From NCBI GenBank assembly GCA_001972305.1, contig BDDD01000984.1:1-64000 (forward strand): a stretch of DNA of 64,000 nucleotides, read 5' to 3'. The notes beneath the pieces were generated by a model that saw nothing but the letters and a program-made list of their open reading frames with translations, made no database searches and had not been told where the DNA came from. Position numbers and translations under genes: made by a program. The stretch is from Cephalotus follicularis. Taxonomy: Eukaryota; Streptophyta; Magnoliopsida; Oxalidales; Cephalotaceae. Below are positions 23,471 through 34,921 of the stretch, piece by piece. Each line of letters opens with the position of its first letter. Position 1 is the first letter of the stretch.

Positions 23471-25561
23471 ATTTAATTAGTCACCGGGGGGTTTTGTGGC
23501 TAGCATGCAAGCACAGCCGGCGCTACTGGACCATATAAAGGATTCACATCCTGAGTTACTAAAGATTCGCGAGAATCTGGAGTCCGAGTCTGACTTTCAG
23601 ATGCATTCTGACGGCATTCTGAGATTTCGGGGCCGAGTATGTGTTCCTGATGAGGTTTGGATAAGAAGTGAGTTGTTATATGCGGCGCATAAATTACGGT
23701 ATAGCATACATCCTGGCAGCACAAAAATGTATCAAGACATGAGGAGGAATTACTGGTGGTCTGGCATGAAGAGGGAGATTTCCGACTATGTTGCGAAATT
23801 TTATACCTGTCAGACTATCAAGGCTGACCACCAGAGGCCAACGGGGTTGTTACAGCCTTTACCAATTCTAGAGTGGAAATGGGAGCATGTGATGATGGAT
23901 TTTGTTTCGGATTTTCCTCAGCACACTTTTTGCCTACCCACGTCACAAATTCGGCGAGCAAGTTGGCTCGGTTATACATCAAGGAGATCATGAGGACGGT
24001 GTTCCTGTTAGTATAGTTTGTGATAGAGATTCAATCTTCACTTCCAACTTTTGGAGGAGGTTTCAGACAGCTTTTGGGAAGAAGCTAAACCTTAGCACTG
24101 CCTTTCACCCACAGACAGATGGTCAGTCAGAGCGTACCATCCAGACTTTGGAGGATATGCTCCGAGCTTGTATTATTGACTTTGCTGGCACTTGGGAAGA
24201 CCACATTCCTCTGATAGAGTTTTCTTATAATGACACCTATCATTCCAGTATTCGTATGGCACCATACAAGGATCTTATGGAAGAAAGTGTAGATCACCCA
24301 TTTGTTGGGATGAGGTTGGCGAGCGATTGTTGCTTAGATCGGATCTGGTGGAGGAGACTTCTGAGAAAGTCAGGTTTATTAGAGAGAAACTGCTTGCAGC
24401 TCATAGCCGGTAGAAGAGATATGTTGACAGCGTCAAGAGGATACCTCTGAACTTCGACGTTGGTGATCATGTGTTTCTAAAGGTTTCACCATGGAAGGGC
24501 GTGCAGAGATTTGGGAAGAAGGGCAAGTTAGCTCCGCGCTACATTGGTCCTTTCGAGATCTTAGAGAGAGTTGGGGAGGTGGCTTATCAGCTTGCTTTAC
24601 CTCCTGCACTATCAAATGTGCATGATGTCTTCCATGTGTCTATGCTGAGGAGATATATTCGAGACCCATCACATGTCTTGAATTATGATTCAGTTCTTGT
24701 GCGAGGTGACCTTTTTTTGCGAGGAGTTACCGGTACAGATTTTGGACTGGAAAACACAGGTATTGAGGAATCGAACCATTCCTATTGTAAAGGTTCAGTG
24801 GCAGTTCCATCGACCCGATTAGGTGACTTGCACTACAGGAAAAGGGGGCAACGGCTAGGGCACTTCCCCTCGCCATCCCCTCGCCATTGAGTCAACGGCG
24901 AGGGCATGGCGAGGGGAGCACACCCTCGCCAATTTACTCCTCTCCATCAAGTACGGAGAGGGTACGGCGAGGGGACGCCGAGGGTACCTTCCCCTCGGCA
25001 TTTACTGCCCTCGCCACGCAGAGGGCATGGCTAGGGCAATTTACCCTCGCCATGCCCTCGCCATGGCGAGGGCACTGCGAGGGCATGGCTAGGGCGCTGG
25101 GCTGCCCTGTCATCCCCTACCTCGTCGTGGTACAAAAAAAAATTATAAAAAAAAAACTAGTAGAGAGAGAGGGAGACAGAGGTTACCTCCGAAGGAGAAA
25201 GTGAGAGAGAGGTATGCCGGCGGTGGAGAGATTGGGAGAGAGTAGGGTGGGAGAGTGGGAGAAAGAGAGAGGGAGAAAGAGAGGGGTGGGGCGGCGGGGA
25301 AGAAAAAATATTGAGGAAGAAGAAGTGAAAGAGAAGAAGACAATCGGGCAACAAATTAGGGTACCTGGCGAGGGCATGGCGATGGTAATAATGCCCTCGC
25401 CATGCCTTTCTTTAAAAAATAAAAATAAAAACGGGCAAAACGACGAGGGGACTTAATGCCCTCGCCACGCCCTCGCCGTATGCCCTCGCCGTTGGCCTGT
25501 TTTTTAGTAGTGTTGGGAACGCGAGGAGGACATTAGAGAGTGTTACCCATTTTTGTTTTAG
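23471..25561 (+). pseudogene. Element B integrase with chromodomain, split by a CACTA element
   Basis: Integrase begins near 23496. The zinc-binding region has 'SIHPGSTKMYQDMRRNYWW' and 'CQTIKADHQRPTGLLQPL'. The core starts 'MMDFVSDFP', then about 30 codons are missing and the frame changes. The rest of the catalytic core follows ('[15 protein letters not shown]', '[20 protein letters not shown]', '[12 protein letters not shown]'). Another frameshift lies near 24270. The C-terminal part reads 'FLKVSPWKGVQRFGKKGKL' and 'VHDVFHVSMLRRYI'. A chromodomain follows: 'LDWKTQVLRNRTIPIVKVQW' up to the insertion at 24830 and 'EREEDIRE' after 25515, with the stop at 25559. The chromodomain marks a chromovirus and in relatives directs integration to particular chromatin. 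Confidence 0.85.
24831..25512. mobile_element. Small CACTA-type DNA transposon (non-autonomous)
   Basis: A 682-bp insertion with termini CACTACAGGAAAA and TTTTTTAGTAGTG (inverted, 10 of 13 matching) and a perfect 3-bp target repeat TTG (24828-24830, 25513-25515), the hallmarks of CACTA/En-Spm elements. Many copies of GGCGAGGG/CCCTCGCC, in both orientations, crowd both subterminal regions (24865-25100, 25365-25495). A purine-rich centre lies at 25150-25345. No transposase is present. It sits inside the chromodomain codons of element B; the ORFs in it are repeat artefacts. Confidence 0.9.
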
Positions 25562-25593
25562 TACTGTTTTAATTTTGAGGACGAAATTCCTCG

Positions 25594-25606
25594 AATAAGG
25601 GGTGGA
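25594..25606 (+). other. Polypurine tract of element B
   Basis: AATAAGGGGTGGA lies directly before the 3' LTR. It is preceded by the inverted repeat 'aattttgaggacgaaatt', which relatives also carry between the pol stop and the tract. Confidence 0.85.
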
Positions 25607-27949
25607 TGTCACGCTCGAGATTTTCCTTAAATGTAATATTGTATTTCCCGATGTAACCTATGCATTAAATTAATGATAATCGTGATTTTCCACTTTGTGG
25701 TGTTAACACTTATACAAAAAGTTAAAGAAGTGTTGGGGGAATAGGGTGGGCAGCCGGCTGTCTGTGAGAGATAATCGACTGGACCTCCTTAAGTGTACCA
25801 GCCGACTGCTGAGGAAACAGCCAGCTGGAAGTGTCGGCAGAGGCATCCGACTGCCAAGCAAAGCAGTCGATTGCCACGGGTCAGGCAGCATAACGTGCTG
25901 CCAGACCTGGCATGACGGAGGGAAAGAAATGTTGGGGATTGTACCGACAGAGAAAGAAAGAGAGGAGGGAGATATGCATTTTCTCCATAAAAACACATGT
26001 TCTCTACTCTTCCCATCAGCAATTCTGAGAAATAGAGAGTTGTGAGGAAGAAAAGGGAAAAGAAAGAGACAGAGAGAGAGGTTGAGCCCGAATGCTCCGC
26101 GCTTGAACCGGAAGCTTGGAGACTCGAACTAGTGGGAGAGCCGGACCTACTGGAGTCATTGGACGGATTTGGAAGCTTTGAACGCTTCAGATTTGGGACT
26201 TAAAGAGGTGGATTGCAATTCCTAACTTGGAATTTAAAGGTAGGGGACATTCCATAATTGTTATTTAAGTTCCGTTATAATGGATGTTTATGAATGAAAT
26301 GCATGCAATGGACTGTGATATGAGCATGAAATGTGTTGATAATGATAAATGCTATGTTGTGTTTGGATTTGGATTGATGATTGCATGTATTTTCTGCTGT
26401 TTTTGCGCACTGCGCGTAGGACCAGCAGACTGTTCAAGGCTACCAGTCAACTGTTTAGTGCAAACAGCTGACTGCTCGAGGGAAACAGCCGACTATGCTA
26501 AGGAGCAAGTCTACTGTTCATGCATTTTAATGGAGATTATCTCCTGCTGTATGATTAGCCGACTACCAAGTGAAGGCAGCCGACTGATTGATGGCACAGC
26601 CGACTGTTTGGGACGACTGTCCACGTGTCACTTTACCCGGATTCACTGGGGTGGCAATGCTGGGTCGAGTAGAGATGTAGAAGATACGTACTGTTCATGA
26701 AACAACCGGCCGACTGTTGAGGGAGGCAGCCGACTGCCAAATCTGGGATAGCCGACTGTCATGAGGAAACAACCGACTATCATGAAGGGGCAGCTGACTG
26801 TTGAGGGACTGACTTGCATTTTGAGCATATAATTGTATCGCATTTTGGTATGAAATGAATTGATGATTGTAATGCGAATGATTCTAATGTGTTTTATTCA
26901 TTTTAGAAGTGTGTACATGATTTTATACAAATCATTATTTGATATGAAAATGTATATTTTGATCAATGTATGTTTTTGACAGATTGAAACATGGTTTCAA
27001 AGATGCAATACATTTTAAAATAAATGTATTATTTCCAGTATTTTATAAATTACTTGGAAACGATCAAATTTGAATTGATTTGTTGATTGTGATTGATGCC
27101 ATACTGGCTGGGGTGATGTAGTGTCACCGATGGCTGGTGGCGGGATGTTCTCTTAGGTGCCAGGAGATGGCTAGGGACGCCCAAATACAATGTTACTAGA
27201 CACATAGTGCAAGTAACACGGGTTACCATGATTGCTGAACACAGAGTGCGAGCATCATGAATTTGATTTGTTGCCTTGCTTTGTGACCCGGGAGTCGGGG
27301 GCCGGAGAAAGAGTACGACATCGGAGCCAGGAGATGGCGGCGCTCTTCGTACTGATTTGATTTGATTTGATTTGTCCTTTGAGACATGATTTATGATTTG
27401 ATGGTTGTAGCCACTTGGCATGGTTGCACATATTGGCATAGATACATATATGTATATTTGTACAGTTATATATTGTATATTTCATCACGAATGCATTCAC
27501 TTCATGACATTCATAATCATTGACCCTAAATTACACTTATGATTTAGCCGAGTGAGGACAAAGGCTAACCCCCTACTATTACTGATTGATGCAGTGACTT
27601 GGATTTCGACCATGCGCGGCCGAATCATAAGGGCGACGGAGTTTTATCTTCTCAAATAAATGTTAAACGATGTTTTGAGACACATTTTGTTTTGGATTAC
27701 TGTACTAATATTTTAATGTTGTTGATCGACTTTTGGATCACGCTCCGTTTGTGGGCCTTTTATCAATGACTTAATGATGATGTTGTGGGAATCATGTGGT
27801 ATGGGACGCATGATTCGGTTTACTTTCAGCTTGTATTTAAATGCTTCCGCAAGATGTTAATGGTAAGTTTTAAATTTACCGTATTTGCAGTTGAATATTT
27901 ATGTTAAATTGCCATGACCTTTATGTTGTCAATGAAACGGGGTGTGACA
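25607..27949 (+). repeat. 3' LTR of element B
   Basis: Starts TGTCACGCTC and ends CGGGGTGTGACA, followed by the target repeat AAATC. It differs from the 5' LTR by point changes and several small indels (for example fewer motif copies at 26690-26810). The insertion is therefore not recent. Confidence 0.9.
25750..26810. repeat. CAGCCGACTG/CAGTCGACTG-type motif array in the 3' LTR of element B
   Basis: About 15-18 copies of the motif, in the same order as in the 5' LTR with a few units lost. Confidence 0.75.
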
Positions 27950-27954
27950 AAATC

Positions 27955-28623
27955 TTACAGCTAATAACCCTGAGCATAAACTCCCTTTATTGGGAGCGGT
28001 AGATACCATCTTCCACATTCACATATCTCCATGCATAATCTACCATACCTAACTAATTCCTATGTACTCCTCATGGTTAGAAAATGTACTTAAGTAACAT
28101 CAAAGTATGATATCTTATACCCAAGACATCTAGTGGTGGCTTAGGTCTAAGGACCATTCACATTACTGCAGTACAAGAAGCCTGTCTAACATGTAAGTAA
28201 AACTCCACACAGGTCTTCTTACAGCGAGCCACTTCAGTGAACTCATAAAATAGTGAGCACCCACGTGTATGCCATATAGTCACTACATGATGACTTGTGA
28301 GAAAAGTCGACCTCTTCAACGAGCTGGCATATAACGCGCTAGTCTATCCGGATAACATATATCCAAGTATGTTATCCTACAACTACAAAGGTTCTAGAAT
28401 AAAGCTTACCGATGTTGCTATGTCTCACAGCATGATCTCATCATGGTCTTAGTAATCAGAATTTATTCTACGGACATTTATTGATTATACATATATTTAT
28501 AAACATATATTAATGAATAGTTGCCATTGATTATAATGAAGAACATCCTTTACTGAACTATAATATTTATAACAAACTATTGTTATTACAAGATAACCAG
28601 GCTTGCAGGACTTATCACTAACA
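27955..28623 (-). mobile_element. Right segment of a reversed Ty1/Copia 3' LTR
   Basis: On the minus strand the LTR starts TGTTAGTGATAAG at 28623, just after the purine-rich 'actgggagat' that follows the pol stop. It continues leftward to the insertion site of element B and then to 15706-15095. No coding sequence. Confidence 0.75.
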
Positions 28624-28637
28624 ATCTCCCAGTAGTA

Positions 28638-30013
28638 CTAAAGGTAGTTACCCGTGTGTCTCACACCCATCCCAGAAAGATGTTTGTCGAAAACGCTCTT
28701 CGATAATGCTTTGGTAAAGGGGTGTGTGGTGTTGTCTTCTCCTTGTACTCGCTATACTTTAATATCTCCTCTTCCAATGATCTCTCTAATCAAATGAAAG
28801 CGTGACAATATGTGTTTAGACATTTCGTGTGACCAGGGTCCCTTGGCCTGTGCAGTAGCCTCATTGTTGTCACAATATAAAGATATTGGATCACCAATGG
28901 TAGGAAACACACCAAGATCTATGATGAACTCTTCATCCACACACATTCATTTGCAGCTTATGATGTTGCAATGTATTCAGCCTTAGTGACTGAATTTACT
29001 GTGGTTGGTTGCTTGGAACTCTTCCAGCTCACTGAACCACTATTCAAGGTGTATACGAAGCATGATGTAGATCTAGAATCATCCACATCTGTTTTAAAGT
29101 TAGAGCAAGTAAAACCCTTTACTTTCAAACTATTACCTCCATAGACAAGGAACATATCTTTAGACCTTTTCATGTACTTAAGAATGTCCTTAACTGCCTT
29201 CCATTGGCTCTCTCATGGATCCGACTGATATCTGCTAATAACGCTTACAACAAAAGCGATATCCAGTCATGTGCACAACATAGCATACAAGATGCTCCCT
29301 ATTGCAGAAGCATAGGAAATATGCATCATACACTATCTTTCATCCAATTTCTTAGGAGACATTAATTTAGAAAGCTTAATCCCATGATAGAGAGATAAGT
29401 AGCATCTCTTTGAATTTTCTATGCTAAATCTCATTAGTACTTTGTCTATGTATAAGGATTGGGACAGTCCAAGCATCCTCTTAGATTTATCTCTATGGAC
29501 CTTGATTCCCAAGATGTAGGTTGCTTCTCCAAAATCCTTCATGGAGAAAACTGTGGACAACCATTTCTTGATTTTAGTGAACATACCTACATCATTATCA
29601 ATGAGTAGTATGTCATCAAAATAAAGAATCAAGAATACGACTGATCTTCCACTCAATTTCTTGTACACACACGGTCATTTTCATTTTTGATGAAATCAAA
29701 CTCTTTAACATTTTCATTAAAACAGAAGTTGAAGCTCCTGGAGGCTTGCTTCAATCCGTAAATGGATCGATTGAGTTTGCATACCTTGTGGTCCTCACCA
29801 CTAGATATGAAACCCTAAGGTTGGGTCATATAGATGTCTTCTTCAATGTGTTCATTGAGGAATGAAGTTTTCACATCCATCTTCCATATCTCATAGTCAT
29901 GGTGTGAAGCAATAACAAGCAAAATCTGAAATGATTTAAGCATGGCAAATAGAAAGAAGGTTTCTTCATAGTCGATTCCTTCACTCTGTTTGCAGCATTT
30001 GGCTACTAGCCAA
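28638..30013 (-). pseudogene. Ty1/Copia pol: reverse transcriptase and RNase H, 5'-truncated
   Basis: Reading the minus strand from 30013: 'KQSEGIDYEETF', 'HDYEIWKMDVKTSFLNEHI', 'IYMTQP' then TAG, 'VCKLNRSIYGLKQASRSFNF'. The catalytic RT motif 'LILYFDDILLI' follows (Y-F-D-D where Y-V/A-D-D is usual), then 'WLSTVFSMKDFGEATYILGI'. RNase H includes 'VKGFTCSNFKTDVDDSRSTS', 'SVTKAEYIATS', 'SLYCDNNEATAQAKGP', 'SKHILSRFHLIREIIGRGDI'. A stop and frameshifts interrupt it, and a region near 29175-29330 is poorly preserved. The pol stop is at 28638-28640, and the purine tract and LTR follow. Gag, integrase and the first part of RT are lost where the LTR at 30014 begins. Confidence 0.9.
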
Positions 30014-30664
30014 GTAACACCCCCAATTCATAACCGAAAATGTCACACCCCCGATTCAAAACCGGAAATGTCACGCTAAACCAACCTACAGAAACATATC
30101 AGAAGTCTTAAGACAATTTATCCTTTACTTAAGTCATCAAAACCATAAATCCGAAATACTAACAGATTGTTACCAAAGTATGTTAATCTTTATCCAAATC
30201 ATCAAGTTATCAAAATAATATTTCCAGTTTAAACAGATAAAATACAATATCGAGTTCCAAAAATCAAATGCTACTTTTAATCAAATTTAATCTCCAAGTT
30301 AATACGTGGTGGTCTAAAACATAATCTGAAAAATCATAGTCTGAAAATCATAACATTACTAAGAGAAATCAACTCTAAGAAATCCTCAACCCAAAGGTGT
30401 TCCTCTTATCACACTTTTCCGGCAAAAGCTCCGGATAACCTGCCGTATGGAAAACAAAAACACGACAGAGCAAACTTCAGTACGGATATAGAGTAATAAA
30501 AAAAGTTTACGAAACAAAGGCAATACTGATAAATCGCGAAAACATTTCGACTGATGAAACGGAATACAGTTTACGAAACAAAACAAAACAAAACGAATCT
30601 TTTACAATCGCAGAATAATTCATAAATAAACCAACACATGCAATTCAAATGGCTTTCTTGTCAA

Positions 30665-30708
30665 ACACACACACACACACACACACACACAGAGATATAT
30701 ATATATAT
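30665..30708. repeat. (AC)n plus (AT)n microsatellite
   Basis: About 26 bases of AC then a short AT run, inside the reversed LTR. Confidence 0.95.
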
Positions 30709-32129
30709 TCGCAACCTTTCCTAAAATAGATATACTATTTCCAAAACCTTTCGAAACAGTGATTTATACTGAGATATGCAATACACAGTTTAAATACATA
30801 CATATATGCAAGGGATCCTACAGAATTCACATGCGATACGGAATGACGTGTACGGCACTACACAATTAATTCCCATAACATAACATAACATACATATATC
30901 CTAGGGTTAACCCATATGCCTCTATCAGAAGGGGGATCCAAATCCTATTCACAGGATATCATAAACATAGAGAGACGCCATAGACTAATCACACCGCTAC
31001 GGAAAGTGTCATGTCCCCGTGCCAGGCCTACGACATGCCTATGGTACATCCATAGGTAGGAAACATATATTCTCATTATTTCAAAAATAATGATTTTACA
31101 AAAATCATTTGCAATTATTGGATTACTCCAAAACCAATTCTAAAACATATCATAAAATCATATAGTAAAATCAGCATACTTTCGTAATTGAAAATCATGC
31201 TCAATTAATAACAAAATCTATATCATAAAAATTAGCATACTTTCATAACTGAAAATCATGCTGAATTTATAAAATTAGTGATATTCAACTTTACTCAAAA
31301 GTAATAAATTGGATTTTATATATATCATATCGAAACATAATAGTCAAAACGAAGAATCCATACAAAAAAACATATCTGAATTCATTTCAAAAAAATCAGA
31401 GGATAATGATTGAAAACGAAAGTATCCATACTTATTCATCAAAAACAAAACTAAATCAATTCAGATAAAACCGAAGGATAATATCCAAAGACGAAGAAAT
31501 CCGTACATTTTCACAATCAGAAATCAAGTCATTTTAATTTTCACAATAAAATAGATGATCGTACAAAATCTTTGTAAACAGATCATAATTGAATTGATAA
31601 AGTCAGAACTATTTAATTTCACAAAAATATTAAAACTGGCTTTATTTCCAAAACATATTGAAAAACAGAATTCATAAATCCGAAGGAATATCAAAGAACG
31701 AACATTTGTACATATTCATTAAAACAAAACTGATTCAATTCAGATAAAACTGAATGATGGTATTCAAGAAAGAAGGATATGTACTTTGTTTACAAAAGTA
31801 TAAACTGATTTATTTTAATAAAATCACAAGAGTGTATCAAAGAACGAAGTATCAGTACTAAAAGCAAAATTCATTTCAATAAAATCAAGAAGATAACCAA
31901 GAACGAGAAAATCCGCACATTCCAATAAAAATAGAACTGAATTTACTTCAATAAAATCAGATGTCCAAGAAGAGAATTATCCACACCTTAGCCTCTCCAA
32001 CCTAAACAATCACCAAAACGAACCAAAAGCACAGTTGGAATCACCTTAAACTCCACCACAAATGTTATCAAATCCTAGACAAATCGACCCAATCATTACC
32101 ATAACATATAAACACAAAAAAAAAATAGC

Positions 32130-33305
32130 CAGAAAAAGCATCGACGTTCTGGACAAAGGCGTCGACGGTTTCAACAAGTCATGGACCAAAACGCTGGACA
32201 AGGCGTCGAAGCAAAAAATTACAAAACTTGACAAAAGCGTCGACGCTCAAATCAAAGCGTTGACTGTTAAGACACAAGTGTCGACGGGAAAGACGAAAAC
32301 AGTCGATGCTTAGACACATGCATGTCAATTTAAAACAGCTTTTCAATACACAGGCGTCAACACATACGATAGGCATCGACGCTTTAGGTCAAAAACATGA
32401 AAAACGCGTTGATACCAGATGCAGACATGAACAAAATTTCCAAATTTTAAACATAAATCATAAAACAGCTGCATATACTTCATAAGGCGTGACTTCCTTG
32501 TTTTAAAAATACTAGCATAATAATTTTAATATATCAATAAATGGATTTACAGATTAAACATAGCCATGGAACTCTTAAAACATGATTTCTCAACTTACAG
32601 GATCAAAACAATTTTTTCATGGATGACAGTGGAGGTTCCAAAACCCTATATCTGATAAAACAGTAGTATATATATATATATATATATATTCTTAAAACAT
32701 GAAAACATCTGTTTAACATATGGACATATGGATTAACAGGTTGAATTCTTCAAAACAGAGTTCATGGTTCTAAAACAAACATCATAGACTAACAAATGAG
32801 TTTGAGCAACCAATATGCTTTTCTAATCAGCAAAAACAATAGTATATGATGGAAATAAAACCATACCTCATGATGATGTGCAAAAGATGATGAAAACGTG
32901 TATGAAATGGCTGTCAAGTTTGTAAAATAAAATATGCAGGTAATGGCCTTTTTAAAAAGAGAATGCAATCTAGATTTTTAATGGCAAAACATGAATTTTA
33001 AATGACAAAATGGGTGGATTAAAAACCTTACTATGTTGACAGAAAACGTGTCAAACTCTAAAGGAAGCAAATCACCGAATAAAGGAAAGAATCCCACTTT
33101 CAAAAAACAAAGCCACCGCCCAAAACAAATAAGGAAGACGACTAAAGCATCGACGGTAATACGAAAGCGTCGATGCTTAAGCCTTTGCATGCAAAATGCG
33201 TCAACGTCAACGCAAGGCATCAACGTTTTTACACCTTTACAAAACGACAAGACCACAACGCTAAGGCGTCGATGCTTAGGACAAAGGCATCGACGCTTAA
33301 CGCCC
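32130..33305. repeat. GCGTCGACGC-type motif clusters in the reversed LTR
   Basis: Exact GCGTCGACGC at 32237. Near copies (gcatcgacg, ggcgtcgacgg, gcgtcgatgc, gcatcgacgc) lie at 32130-32400 and 33140-33300. Confidence 0.7.
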
Positions 33306-33415
33306 AAAACAAAGCAATACAGAGTTTTCAAAAACAAAAATTCAAACAATCCAAATAACACATAACATATAGCACATATGACGAAAACATATAGGCAACG
33401 AACTGGGGTATTACA

Positions 33416-33430
33416 TTCTCACCCCCTTAA
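33416..33430 (-). other. Polypurine tract of the reversed gag-only element
   Basis: Minus strand TTAAGGGGGTGAGAA lies directly before the LTR start. The perfect inverted repeat AGATTTTG-TCC-CAAAATCT is at 33433-33451 just upstream. Confidence 0.8.
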
Positions 33431-33451
33431 AAAGATTTTGTCCCAAAATCT

Positions 33452-34862
33452 ATACAACTACCAACCTGAAGCATCTGCAGTCTGATGAATCGCAAACACA
33501 TTACCTCCCTTATTTCGCTGCTCAGCATCTCTACCATTTCTCCTTGTATTCTTAGCACGAGGGTCAGAACAAACCTTAAAAATATGACCCATTCAGCCAC
33601 ACCTGAAACAAGCTCCAATAGCCTTATAACACGTTCCAACAGGATGTTGCTTACCACAAAAATCACACTGTGCAACTAGAATAAAATTGGAATTATCCCC
33701 GTTTACCAATTTGCCACCATGGCCCCTATCCCGCTGTTTTGGGCTCTGGTCCTGATGATCATTTTGTTAGATTAGGGTGTCCCTGCAAGCCACGAGAAGG
33801 CTGCAGACATATGTTCTCAGCATATGACACACTCTTGAATCGTACATTCTTAGTTCCATTCGTGTTTTATTGTGCATATTTAAATAAAGATTGGCATTTT
33901 GCTATATGTATTATCCCATACCGTCTCTACGGATCAGTTGATCACCATATCAACAGAATACACATATAGCGCCCTGTCCGTAAAGTGTGTTCGGTTTATC
34001 TTTTTGTGCATGCTTGTTCTTGTTTTTGTTCGCTTGTTAATTAAACGGAGATCCTAGGCTTTTCTATTTGGTACTAAGATGTAAGCGTGGACCATGACTT
34101 TCAGTCTTGGTGTTTTTTGAAAAATTAAAATTATGCACACTTGCGTCCTAGGACCAAATCGACCGGGAACCCTTGCCAGGTTTCCAACACATTTCTTATC
34201 CGTTTCCTTCCCCCTCTCTGTCTGGCCACCGAAAAATCCATCCTTTTCATCTCAAAGTTTTTGGCCCCATTGGCCATGTCTGACACATCTGCAAAACTTT
34301 CATTGACTAACTTACCCCTAAGCCGATCATGAAGCTTCCACTTGAACTTTTCTGCTTGTTCAGCTGCGGTCCCCACCGCATAACCAGCAAAACCCTCCAA
34401 TCTAGTAAATCGTTTTAAGAACTCTGTAACTGTCTCATCATCTCTTTGTCGGGTAGTCACAAATTCCCAGACATCCGTTTCCTTATCAGCAGTTGGGAAG
34501 TACTGCTGATAAAAGACCCCACAGAATGCAGTCCACGATAGGGCAGTAATGAACTCTTCCCCCATTTCTATCCTCAGAGCCTTCCACCAATGTTGAGCAT
34601 CCCCTTCCAACTTGTAGGTAGCCAACTTCACCTTTATAATATCACTACACCCTAACACTTCAAAAAATTTCCCCATATGGGCTATCCAATATTCAGCATC
34701 TACAGGGGTCGATGCCGAACTAAATGCCAGAGGTCTCTATTTCAGGAACCTCTCTAACCAGACGCGCACCAAAATATCGGGCCGCTCATCCGCTCCTTCA
34801 TCAACCTGTGCACTTACCCGCACATTATCTCTTAACACGTTTCTTCACCGCTCTTGATCCAT
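33452..34862 (-). pseudogene. Gag of a gag-only chromovirus derivative
   Basis: On the minus strand the frame opens at ATG 34862-34860. It has a stop near the start and another at the first residue before 'RPLAFSSASTPVDAEYWIAH'. The gag domain follows: 'KFFEVLGCSDIIKVKLATYK', 'EGDAQHWWKALR', 'FYQQYFPTADKE', 'FLKRFTRLEGFAGYA'. A solo Copia LTR (33765-34189) splits the codons after 'RGGRKRIRN'. Beyond it the frame resumes with a basic linker and two knuckles: 'CDFCGKQHPVGTC' and 'CFRCG' followed by a stop and 'MGHIFKVC'. After the usual Gag end ('NVFAIHQ') the sequence passes straight to the pol-3' inverted repeat and polypurine tract. Protease, RT, RNase H and integrase are absent. Confidence 0.85.
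33765..34189 (+). mobile_element. Solo Copia-type LTR with internal deletion
   Basis: Starts TGTTAGATTAG and ends TTCCAACA, 425 bp, with perfect 5-bp target repeats CATTT (33760-33764, 34190-34194). Removing it joins the gag codons on either side in frame. Its two halves match the left and right parts of 1590-3896, but about 1.9 kb of the middle is missing. Confidence 0.9.
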
Positions 34863-34921
34863 ATTCTGTTGTTGTATGGCTTAAAGCACTTAGTTTACCA
34901 CTTGGGGATAGCCCATGCAAC
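34863..34921 (-). other. Leader remnant upstream of the reversed gag
   Basis: The 59 bases before the gag ATG on the minus strand. The primer-binding site and 5' LTR of this element are missing, cut where the next LTR begins at 34922. Confidence 0.5.

Larger units (their letters stand above)
15707..27949 (+). mobile_element. Element B: complete Ty3/Gypsy chromovirus with two nested insertions
   Basis: Both LTRs are present (15707-18104, 25607-27949), with perfect 5-bp target repeats AAATC at 15702-15706 and 27950-27954. The order is PBS, gag, protease, RT, RNase H, integrase with chromodomain, polypurine tract, which places it in the Ty3/Gypsy chromoviruses (Tekay/Del-like by LTR size and protein similarity). 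A solo LTR interrupts gag and a CACTA element interrupts the chromodomain. Without those it would be about 9.4 kb. All domains carry stops or frameshifts. It lies in a reversed Copia LTR. Confidence 0.9.
30014..33415 (-). mobile_element. 3' LTR (3.4 kb) of a reversed gag-only chromovirus derivative
   Basis: On the minus strand it starts TGTAATACCCC at 33415 and ends in GGGGGTGTGACA near 30047, with a further diverged copy of the terminus ending near 30014. It matches the LTR at 1-1526 over the 'ggcatgtcgtaggcctgg' and 'ccatacggcagg' blocks. It holds GCGTCGACGC-type motifs in two clusters (32130-32400, 33140-33300). An (AC)n tract is at 30665-30690 and a (TA)n tract at 32667-32690. No genes; the ORFs over the motif clusters are not supported. 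Confidence 0.8.

Noticed and set aside
24887-25456. ORFs rich in Arg/Gly/Glu or Leu/Ser/Pro in the CACTA element
   Set aside because: Produced by the GGCGAGGG repeats and the purine-rich centre; no transposase motif.
32062-33365. ORFs over the GCGTCGACGC clusters
   Set aside because: Translations are the motif repeated in different frames (Ser-Thr-Asp / Val-Asp-Ala patterns) and appear on both strands.
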